This document shows positions 23,601-35,600 of a stretch of 64,000 bases of DNA, piece by piece. Position numbers and translations under genes: made by a program. Location: positions 10,542,501 to 10,606,500 of the forward strand of contig NC_052668.1 in the NCBI RefSeq assembly GCF_016802725.1, written 5' to 3'. Each line of letters starts with the position of its first letter. The stretch's first letter is position 1. Under the pieces are notes generated by a model, which was not told where the DNA came from, searched no databases, and saw nothing but the letters and a program-made list of their open reading frames with translations. Origin of the DNA: Solenopsis invicta. Taxonomy: Eukaryota; Arthropoda; Insecta; Hymenoptera; Formicidae.

Positions 23601-26600
23601 TGGATGGAGATAGAGTGAGGCTGAGTATGAGTGTTGTAGTACATTAGGAATGTATTAGAAAGTAAAGAGGTATGAATTAGAGAGGTAAAAAGGTAGAGAA
23701 AACGGGTAATTGGAGGCAGATGTAGGGGAAAAGGATGTGCGGAGATATTGAAAGATATGGGTGGAAGGAACAGGAATAGGTTAGGGCGGACAATGAGGCG
23801 GGAGAATCCGGGAGGGCCGGTAAGGTAGAAATTAAACAAGAAAGGTAAGGAAAATAAAAAGGGCAAAAAGAAAGAGTGTTAGGAGAATAGGTTAGAGGAA
23901 TAAAACGGTAAAACGGTAGAAATAAGAGCAGAAACAATCATAGGGAGGAAAATGCGACAGGTAATGCAAGGTGGATGCAAAAAAGATGGGAGTGCGCCAT
24001 GGAGATCTCCTTTGCAGCAACAAATTCACATTGTGGGTAATTCTTGTCACGTTGTATTGTAATGATTCTATGAAGTGCGTAATTTCTGCATTTCTGCATG
24101 GGGATACTAACAAGGGGAGGACCAGGTGAGAGACCCTGGGATTTTGATCCCAATTTTTTTAGTTATTCTGGAGACGAAAAAAAGTTTACGTCTCCCGGCG
24201 TTTCATCGAATAGGCCTTAGTTTCGAAATAATAAATTTGTGAAAATTGGCCATACCGCGGCGCGCCATATGAGCCTTCCCGGTAACTTTTCTCACAAGCA
24301 GTGCAGTTGGCTCCGTGCGTTAAGAGGATGCTATACTGACGGAAATTACCGACCATTACAGAGTTCATTAATTTTTGAATTGGCTTTACAGATCACAAAA
24401 TCTTTTTGCAAAATAAAAGTACGCACCAAAACAAAGTCTGCTCTAGTAAATTTTATGAGAAAATCGATCAAAAAGTTAAAAATTCATTTATTTTCGACTC
24501 ATGGATCTGTCAACCAAGGTTAATTTTTGTTATTTACTGACGTTCTGTAGCTCGTATGTATAAAATGAGACCAGAGCGAACTTCAGAAAACTCTAACACA
24601 CAACACTGTCTGTGTATCGTTTCAGTCAACAACCTAACAAAAAAGTTTAATAGGTGAACAGCTGTACGTGTCCAAATTTCGCTTAGCGCACGTAAACGAT
24701 AGCAAAAAGAACAATGGCTGTAGTTGATAGGTCTTTTCGCAGATGGCGAAATAATCGAAAAACAAAGACAGATCTATGCGTTGGACAAAGAGCGATAGCC
24801 TGGTCTCCCTCGAAAAATAATCTGCAATGCCGACGTCGAGGAAGTTCTTCGGTCACTATAGCATCCTCTTAAGTGCTTGCTTTACAATCGTAAGATCCGG
24901 GTTCGCTCCCGGATGTGTGCAATATATATATTTTTTTTTTATAAGTGTATTTATTTATCTTGATATTGATATAGTATGCAAATTTCTAAAATAGAAAATT
25001 TAATTTAATATCATTTTCTAAACTTCAATTTAAATTTAATTTAAAGGGAATTTGAATTCAAGTAATAATATTTGAAATAATAAATAGGTAATACTAATAA
25101 TAATATAAAAGTTATTTGAAATGGATAACATATAAAGGCAACGTATCTAAATTTTCAAATTGTTTAATTTAAAATTTAATTGGAAATAATATTAACAGTA
25201 TTTTAAAATTCTAGTTTTTAAAATAATTAATTGTAAAAGAAGGATAATAAACAAACATCTGATTGTGAATGTGAATGTAAATACTTTTATTACAAAAGTT
25301 AATTATTTAAGTATTGCAGATTTTACTTATATATTATTATAATTATTACCTATTTATTATTTTAAATATTACTTGAATTCAAATTTCCTTCAAATTAAAT
25401 TAAAATTGAAGTTTAGAAAATTATATTAAATTAAATTTTCTATTTTAGAAATTTGCATACAATATTAATATCATCAAGATAAATAAATACATTTATTAAA
25501 AAAAAAGAAAAAAAATATTGCACACATCCGGGAGTGAACCCGAATTTTACGATTGTGAAGCAAGCACCTAATGCACGAAGCCGACTGCATTGGTTGTGAA
25601 AAAAGTTACCGGGAAGACTCATATGGCGCGCTGCGGTATGGCCAATTTTCACAAATTTATTATTTCGAAACTAAGGCCTATTCGATGAAACGCCGGGAGA
25701 CGTAAACTTTTTTTTCGTCTCCAAAATAACTAAAAAAATTGGGATTAAAATCCCAGGGTCTCTCACCTGGTCCTCCCCTTGTAAGTATAATCTCTGAAAG
25801 TCTGGTGAAAAGAAGGCTAAAAAGGTTATTAAAGATGTTTGAAATAAGAAGCAGGAAAAAAAAGAGAAATAAGAGAAAAGGAAGGTGAAAGGAGAACCGC
25901 GAAAAAGAAAAGGGGGAACCAAGGAATAGAGATACAAAGAAAGAAAGAAGAATTATGAGGATACGCGAAAGAAGAATGTAAATTAGGAGATAAGATGGAA
26001 AGAGAATTAGGAATAGGCATAGGCATAGATGCGGTGCGGTGCGGGGATTTGTTTGGGTGGACTGATTTGCTATATATGATGCGGTGTTTGTTTGCCTGGG
26101 CGGACTGTTGCGTCATGCTGTACCAAGGATAGGTAAAAGAATAAGTTTAGAGAGCCGCGGGCGCGAGGAAAAGAGAGAAAATGCGTATAAAACAGAGTAG
26201 CGTAGGAACAGAGATAAACTAATATGGAACGGACGAGGTATGGATGAATGCGTGGGTTAAGAATAAAGATTGTAAACCAAGTCCCTTTATGGCTTTTTGT
26301 AAGCTAAAGTAATAAATATTTACAAAATATGTTGGACTTACTTTATTTCGATAAATCTGCACCATCATTCTCTTCACTAACGTACTAAATTGATCAATCC
26401 ATGAGGTTTTCAAGTTCTTTATATCGAAATCGAACTCGTTCTTTGATCGAAAAATTGGAAGCGGTAGCTTCGCGTTTACGCATGCAATCATCCGTTCGAT
26501 TACATCGACACCGTAATCACCCGCTGAGATCTCTATTACTGAAATAAATATTTTATGTTAATATAATTTTGTTAATGTAATCGTTTTTTTTATCGAAATT

Positions 26601-29600
26601 GAATTAGGTGCAAGTTCTTAATTAACTAATTAATTTTTAATTCTTATTAATTCAATTATAAATTATCAATTCTTAATTCTCATAATCTTCTTGACATTAT
26701 TTGTGAAAAGATCGAGATCCATGCCTTATAGCGTTTCTTTCAGACGACATTACTCAATAATGCACATAAAATTTATTTTATTTATGCATACACATCGAAT
26801 GGAAATTCTTACAATTAGTAGTAATTTAAAGTAGCCGATGGTTACATTTTCATCTTCTAGATATCCACCGCATTACAAAGCAAAAAGTACAATATTCTAT
26901 AAATGATAGATAACCGGGAGATTATGGCCCATATTGAAAACACGTTTATAAAAATATTAGCATGTTTTTGTTCTTTTCTTGTTTTACATCTAATGATTAA
27001 TAAAGATAGAATGACAAAAAGCGCGCTAACATCTTTTTAAGCACATTTTGAATACCAGTTTATATGTATTACTCACTGAAGTCCGCCGGATTGTAATGTT
27101 TTGGACATTCTATGTCTATGTTTAGCAAAAATGGCACCATGTTACTTGCGGAGTCTCTGTAAACGCATTGTCCGTTGGCTACGATGTAAACGTGATCAAA
27201 TTTTTGAAATACCCTTGCGCTAGGCGTGTGTACCGAGCACACAACAGTCCGCCCGAAACGCGCTAGTCTCTGGAGAATATCAATGCACTGAGAAGAGGAG
27301 AACTCATCTAATCCACTAAAAAAGAAAAACAGATCTTTTTTTTCAACGCTTTTGCGGTGATGGCACATTCCTAAAATGGAGTCTGACTGTGCACTTTCAC
27401 ACGAGACTTTGTTGCTAAATGTATACGTACAATTAGTACCTGCGATCAACAAAGTTCGGGAGCAATTGTTATTACAGACATCTTCTGATTTGGATCATTC
27501 TCCGTGTAAACTTTATTACTTCATTCCTAATGCGATAGTTGATAATCCGGCTTGTGTAGTGCAAGTACAAAAATTGGTAGCCGAAAATGGTACAGTACAA
27601 TTGTAGCCAAGGCGGATTCCGATAGCGCACGGGACCGATAGCCCACCACCACTTACAGCGGCCGATGCCTAGAGTTTTTCCGTTGGTTTGGTTAGATAAG
27701 TCAAGATGCTTGGTTGGTGGGCTATCGCACCGTGCGCTATCGGATCCCGTCCTTGGAGCCAATGTGATACATTATGGTCCACGTCGTTGTATAACAAGTT
27801 TTTTGAATGGTTATAACAAGACGGATGTATGTGTACAAACTAACAACAATGTGGAATCAAGTAATTAAAATTTACACCGAGGATGATCTAAACCAGAGAA
27901 TCGAAACGTCTGTAATAACAATTGTTTGCTAATACATTAATTCTCACACAAATATCAGTGTTGGCTCTCACGGTATTTATTCATATTTTAAATAAATAAA
28001 CTCTTTAAAAAAACTTTAATTTTTTATGGCCCATTATTGTGATTTATAAAACTTAAAGTCTCTTCTGTTTTATTGATTGAACGCAACAATTTTTTAACAA
28101 CTTTTGTTCCAAAAATAAAATTCCAAAAAGGTGAACCCTCCGATTTGGTTGCAAATTGATATACTATTGTATTTTGATGCGCTGATTATGAATATGATAA
28201 TAAAAATTACCGACAAAGTCATCTTCAAGATAAAAAATTAAGGTAAAAACCAAATTTCTTTTATTCTTTTACATATATCTCGGAAAATATTGATTTCCTA
28301 AAAAAAGTGTCAAATAAAATATAAACCTCTTGAAATTGTCTACAATGAAGTTTTTATGCACAATTTTTGCAACGGTATATGCATAATCATACTTTTAATC
28401 CTTAAACACACCAATCCCGTAAAATACGTACACACATTTTCGAGTCTGGGAGACTTTTTCAAGTTTGAGAAGTTACAACTTTGGTTCTAATCAACATTTT
28501 TTAACAATCTTTTTCTTCACACGAACGTTTAGAATCTTAGAAATGTAATTGCATAATCGGCATTGCCGAAAAATGATTTATTATTAAGTTATAAAAGAAA
28601 AACCATTGAGCAAAAAGTAAAAATTGTTCAAAAATCCACTTTTCCTTTAAAAAATCATATTTCCGCAATATAAAACTTTTAAGGACTTTCAAATACAGTG
28701 TTTTAAAGCTAAAGAGTCATACTTTAAAAAAAATTATGGTATTGTCATTTCTTTTAAAAAATATAATTATATAACACGGAGAATATGAAGTATTTTTGGG
28801 TGTCTAAAAATCCACTTTTAAAAAAAATCATATCTTTACAATAAAATCTTTTAAAGATTTTACCATACGGCATTTCAAAGCTAAAGAGTCATACTTAAAA
28901 AAAAATTATGTTACTGCCATTTCTATTAAAAAATATATTTACGCCACAAGATGAATATGAGGTATTTTTGATAAACTCAAAATTGAAAATTGATATGTTT
29001 CATAATATATTTTGGATCCTACGCAGAAGTTCTCTTTTTACGGCACTATAGTATTTTAACTTTAAACAGAGTAACATACGCGAACAGACTTGTTTGAACG
29101 TGTTTTGTCTAGTTTTTGTTACATAAGATTAGTTACAAAAAAGTTTCACTCACACATAATAGCAGTCCCACAGACCCTAACAAAACTTTGCTGTCGTGCC
29201 GTTTGAATTCTAGTTGACCAAAAATGTTGATCAACCATATCAATCGAAAAAGGAGATTTCAAACTTTTTTTACCTGGTTTGAATCTGTCTCATTCTGACT
29301 TCACATAGCAAGCGTTCGAAACTTCATATGGGGTTTCTCAGACTCACTTATATATTTAAGGGTTAAATAGCGCATGCTTGTAATTGTGCAAAATAAAGCA
29401 TATATATTCTATACATTAATTGTGTATATATATATGTATATATATATTCCATAAAAAAGTAAAATAAAAGCATAAAAAAAAATACTGCAAAATTGACGAG
29501 TCATAGGATCCATGCACGTGTAATAACTACACATATACTCACACATATACATGCACGCACGCACGCACATACACGGGAAGGTGCAAGGGTGTGAGTCTAC

Positions 29601-32600
29601 GGCCCACCCCTCCTGCACCCCGTCGATAGAGGAACACGCTTCACAACCTACCTACGATGAAAGATTATTTTTTATATTATCTTGTTTTTTTTTCAAAAAC
29701 TATTAGTTCTGTTCAAAAAATCTATAATACATTGATGTTGTATTATTTCAAGAGCTACAACTTTTATTTGAAACATTTTTTTTGTTAAATTAATATTTAT
29801 TAAAATAATATTAAAAAACGATATTTTTCAAGTTTATTAAATTTTTTACTTTGAAGATAACCTTATTTGTAATTTTTATTATCATATTTGTAATCAGCAC
29901 TAAAATCCAGTAGTATACCAATTTTCAACTAAATCGGAGGGTTCCCTTTTCAGGAACTGCAACCCTAACTTTTCATATACATATTATATACATATATATG
30001 GGTGTTTCTAAACTCACGATAAATATTTTAATGACAGATTCTCTTTAAAAGATTTTAAAACAAAAATTCTAATACCAAAATGTCGAAGCTACATTATTTT
30101 TAAATGGGGACACTTTAAAAATTGAATGACAGAGCTAGAATTTTATGCGCCCAGGAATGTGCTTCCCTGAATGCCTTTACAATGATAAAATTATTGTAAA
30201 AATACTCAATGACAGTTTTGTTAAAAATCTAATTCTATTTATCTATAATAAATTTAATATAAAATTAGATAAATGTTTGTACATGATAGTTCAATAATTA
30301 TGTTGAAGTGTCAAATATCAAAATTGTCAAAATGCCAATCCCCAAGCAGAACAGAAAGTTATTACGACGTCAAAATAATGTCAAAGTGACTGCAAAATGA
30401 TCATTAAAAGTCACTTTTTAATCAATTACGATTTACTTTGATGTCATTTTGACACAATTGTGAATCATTTTGATGTCATTTTGACTTGTTGTCTTGCTTG
30501 GGTCATTGTTTATTTGGTTTATACGATAAAAGTTGTTATGTAAGATTGGTTTATAAAAACATTTTTTTATCTTTACTAGAGAATGAATATTAATGTAGAT
30601 AGAATAATTCACATATTGATTACATTAACTTGCGAAAATAGACGTTTTTTCTGCGGATATAATGAGATTAATTGTAAGTGATTTTTATAGACAAATTTGC
30701 ATGCTGAACACTGCAGTTCTGCTGCGGGTACTATAACACCATGAAAACCCTCAAAATCATTGTTTTTTTACCTCTTTGACGTCATTTTTCTTAAAATTAT
30801 GATATGATAGCTAAATTTGAGCAACAAATTGTGTGTACGTATATACATACATGGTGATTCAGAACGACGCGGGCGCTTACCCGTATCAGACGGTGAGTTG
30901 CGCCGCCTTTGTCTACCATGTGTACACGGCCCGTGATTTGCTAACTTTATCCTCTTATTATTCAAAAAGTAAGCGTCGGACAAAATTTTCGTACAGGAAA
31001 AATCGTCTCAGAATTTATCCAAGAACACGTCTTTACAGGGACACATGAATCATCCTGTATATTGTATACATTTATGTCAAGGGCATTCAATGAAGACATT
31101 TTTAAGGTGCCAAGGCCTAGTGTGGGGACATTTCAGCACTTTGGGGACAGGTCTTGTCGGCGACCATTTCAAATGTATCGTGAAACCGTCAAAACAAAGC
31201 ACACGACCGAGCAAGAGGTCGTCTCACTATCGACAAATTTGGTGCATTTAAAGAATTTGTCAATTGCTCTCAAGATAGCGGTCGAACCACATGTATATTA
31301 TATTACATTTATAACGCTACATACCAAAATGTATAGAAAGTAACTTGTTATTTGTTTGCAAACCCCTTTTTTCCAAGAGACGCTCCTGGAGCGTTAGTTG
31401 GCGAGCTTGCGCCGCCGACTTGGGGCGACTTTGTAGAAAAGATGTCGACAGATGGAAGGTACAAAGACAATCGCGTGCAAATAAAATTGTTGAAACCAGG
31501 CAACCAGTTTTTATTTTGCAACAAATAATCATTCAACTCCAAAACATTATTAAAGCAAACGTTTTAGAGAAACAATTCAATTATTTATATCAAGCCCGTA
31601 TAAGTCTCAAAGAAGTTAAGTTCGGTCGCATACATGGGGGCTTTCTTTGTTCTCCAAATTACACGATTAGTCTCATAATAATCGAAATGTTTTTAACGTA
31701 TATGCCGGATATAGATATACATATTTAAATACAAGGGTGAGTCCAAAATTATCCGGACTTTTGCTAAAACACGTCTTTAAGTTTGTTATACTGCGTTTTG
31801 GGCAGGCAGGTTTTAAGTTGGCACTACTAGGGTCCTGTGATCAAAGTTGAACCTTGATTGCATCAGTTTGTTTACTGTTACGAGCGTGTAAATACGGCTG
31901 CTCAGCTAGAAATTTGCACCAAGGAAGAACAAAGAGCTGTGATAAGATTTCTTTAGTCGAAAAGAGTGAAAGGTGCTGAAATTTATCGGAGGCTTTCAAC
32001 ACAATGTGGGGACAGTGCTTTACCACGCAGAAGTGTATTTGAATGGATCAAAAAGTTTAAAAGTGGACGCACAAGTGTGATACATGAAGAGAGAGCAGGA
32101 CGCCCGTCAAGTTCCATCACCGACGAAAAGGTTCAGCAAGGTCAAAAGTTAATACTAGCAAACCGGCATATTGTGTTAAAAGCCTCCGATGAATTTTAGC
32201 ACCTTTCACTCCTTTCGACTAAAGAAATCGTATTATAGCTTTCTGTTCCTCCTTGGTGCACTAGTGGAGCAGTCATATTTATACGCTTGTAGCGGTAAAC
32301 AAACCCAAGCAGAACAACAAGTCAAAATGACATCAAAATGATTCACAATTATGTCAAAATGACATCAAAATGAATCGTAATTGATCGAAAAGTGACTTTT
32401 AATGATCATTTTGTAGTCACTTTAACATCATTTTGATGTCGTGATGACTCCCTGTTCTGCTTGGGAACTGACGCAATCAAGGTCTAACTTTGATTATAGG
32501 ACTCCACTGGTACTAACTTAAAGCCTGCCTGCTCGGAACGTAGTGTGACAAACTTAAAAACGTGTTCTAGCAAAAGTCCGGATAATTTTTGACTCACCCT

Positions 32601-35600
32601 CGTATATGTATTATTCTTGTAGTGTATACGATTTATGAATCGTGAAAACATATAATTGTAATAAATCAAGGTAATAAGATTAAATCGTCCACATTTCTAA
32701 AACAATTTCAATTTCTATTACAATCTTGATATACTGAATTATACAATTTTACTTCTTTTACGACTTGAAAGTTAGAAAAAAATATAATTTAAAAAAGAAA
32801 GAAAATTATTAAATAATCTTCATAAATAGTAGTAATAAGTTGAATTCGGTCGATTTGTTATGGATACTAATCAATAAGCAAAAATGAGTTGAAAATAGAA
32901 TAGTATTTAAGTAGTTATTAAATTAATGACTTGTACGGGCTTGAAATATATAATCGAATCGTTTCTCTAAAACGTTGGCTTTAATAACAAGTTATTTTCT
33001 ATACATTTTGGTATGTAGCGTTATAAATAGATTTTGATAGAATATTCGGTTTTGGTTTCAGTTTCGATTTTGGACAGTTTCGGTCAAAAATTTAAGATTC
33101 GGCTAAGCTTCGGTTTTGGTCAAAGCTGAAGCAAAGTTTCGGCTGTGTGACCAAAACTGAAGTTGTACTACAGTCGGCAACATTGGCGCGACACAGCAAT
33201 CGGCGTAAGAAAACAATTATTTAGTTCTGTTAGATAAATTTATTCAGACAGACTAAGTAACTTGTTAGACATAAATGCCGATAAATTATTATTTTCGTTT
33301 TACAACATTCAATTATCTAATTTCAACTATTAGGCTACGTTCTATTTGGACGCTCACATGTTTTATTCTATCTGCCTTTTATATGTAATGAACGATAATA
33401 ATATTGAGTGCAATATGTGGTAAATGTGATATGTTCTTAAAAGAGAAATATATATTATATATATAGGTAAAGTAAAGTTACCTATTATGGAATAGGTTTC
33501 TAGTATGAAGTAGCGAGGTATTTGCTACATTAATAAATGAATGTGATTAGTACCATCATAAATTTATTACTCTTGGGGTGAAATCTACTTACTAGAAAAT
33601 TTATGATTAGATTATGCGTGCAATTGTTAAAAAAAAATTTTTTTGAAATTGAATATTGTCAAAATTTATTGAAATAAGTCTTTAAACTCCTTGTTTATTA
33701 TAAAATATACAAATATTTGACAATAAATTCAGCATGCAGTGATAGAATAAAGTCGTATTAATAGAAAAATACGGGATCTGATGATTTGGTTAAATATAAA
33801 TATTACATTTGGTGATACAAATCGCAAAGCGTCAAATTCATAATATCAGACATTCAAAAATCCCCATTTATTATTGCATATTCTGACTTCAAAAGCTTTC
33901 CAAAATGCTATAATAAAACTTTTCATCGAGGACTTTCAAATTATGCGGCTTGAAAGTTATGGCTTTCAGCATTTGCACTGAAACTTTGAAATATCTCGAA
34001 GAGAATAAATTTTGGAGAAAAATGTTACGTACAAAAGTTTTTTAGTATCAAAAGAGTTATCTGCTTGGTCAACTAGATTTTGAGTCTAGAGCATGGTGGA
34101 AGGGATAGCATGGTGTGCTCAATTTGCAGCCTTCTTTCTCTAAAATCTGCGCTCTCTGTCGTTTTTCTGCCTCTTATTCCAGAGGGCTGCCAACTGTGAA
34201 AAGTTGAAGTATTTCACTTTCTAAAGTCTGTACACCTGATATAACTGTCTTTGTCGGACGTTTTCTATTTTCACTCTGTCTCTTTTCTTGTAGATAGTTA
34301 CCGCTGTAAATAAATGTTATTAAATACAACACGACACGAAAGACTAACTGCGCTCATTGTAAAAAATTAATAAAAATTAAACAGTTTGTGTAAAATATAA
34401 AGATTAATAGTATTTAATAATAAAATAATATTTGAAATAACACTACAAATATAAATATCGTAATAAATTTTACGATAATTTTAATAATAAAAAATAAAGT
34501 TCTTAAAAATTTTAAAAACAACCATTGATATACAAGAATTTTTTCCAAAACAAGAAATAAATAGAATTATTAAGTCCACAAATTGTTACAGAATATCAAT
34601 TTTTTGTAAATAAGAAATTATTGAAAATTGAAGATATTGTTTCATTAAGAATAAAAAGAAAAAAATAGTTGAGATAGTTAAATTAAATAAAATAAAATAA
34701 TATTCATTGATTTTATGCTTGAGGTATATGTTGCTGTTTTCGAATGAACTGACTAAGACAATCTCTACCGACAAAATGTGTAGAAATAAGTCATTATTTT
34801 TTATGCAGGTTTCATGATAAATATAATAATTTATTATACACAATTCTTATATTATACAGTTTTTAGATACACATAATTATTTATTATTTTATACATTTCA
34901 AAGTTAAAAAGCTAAGAGCTAAAAGTTCTATTTGATTTTTTTCATTTTTTTCTTGTTTTTGGTGGCGTTCGACACATTGCATATGTTTCCTCCAGCCTTC
35001 AATTACTGTAATAATGAAACAAAACATTATTGTTTATTGTATATACCAAGAATTTCGTGGCACATTAAGATAGCAAATTACTATCATCAGTAATCGTTCA
35101 ATGTTGTTCTTACCTTCTAAATCGACCCTGGTGATTCTACATCTATCATACATTCCTGTATATTCGATGGATCATCAGGGCTGACGAGTAACTCGGAAGA
35201 CTGCATGTACATTTTCGTGACGGGAAGCGGAAAATCTTCGGCTATGACTTTGAAGTCCATATTACTTTCATTGTCACTAAAATAGAAAACATAAATGTTA
35301 CTTTGATAATGTTATGCAAAAAAAGGAATGTATTTTTCAGTAATTAATACATCAATTATTATTTATTCATGTTTACCTATTTTCCGTTTTTGGTAACAAT
35401 AATGTTGGAACTGCACTCGGCAAAAGCGACCGTCTTCGAATGTCCATAGGAGGTCAAATGTTCTTACTTCTCACAAACAAATCTTCTGTGAAGTGTGCTA
35501 AGCGTATATTTGCTGAAAATTCAAGTGACAGAATAATAGTTAAGTTAACTAACAATTAATAAGTTAACAATTGTCCTAGTTTACATCAAGCACTTGATGT

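Larger units (their letters stand above)
23573..26320 (+). mobile_element. 5'-truncated LINE with target-site duplication
   Basis: A direct repeat TACAAAATATGTTGG(G)ACTT flanks the block (23553-23572 and 26321-26339, 19 of 20 matching). The inserted sequence is purine-rich on the plus strand and ends CTTTTTGTAAGCTAAAGTAATAAATATT, like a LINE 3' untranslated end. No reverse transcriptase remains. It is interrupted by the foldback at 24110-25782. Confidence 0.8.
31732..32602 (+). mobile_element. Folded-back mariner, TA flanks
   Basis: TA at both borders (31730-31731, 32603-32604). The ends CAAGGGTGAGTCC and CGAGGGTGAGTCA are inverted, and the arms continue inverted for about 250 bp, far longer than normal mariner ends. 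A MITE interrupts the right arm. Confidence 0.82.
31308..33015. repeat. Inverted repeat with an insertion in one arm
   Basis: Left arm 31308-31351 plus 31554-31640 matches inverted 32925-33015 (TATAACGCTACATACC, AACTTGTTATT, AACGTTTTAGAGAAAC, TTTCAAGCCCGTA). The left arm is split by about 200 bp (31352-31553) flanked by TTATT. The intact right arm shows the empty site. The region between the arms holds a mariner-derived foldback. Confidence 0.65.
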
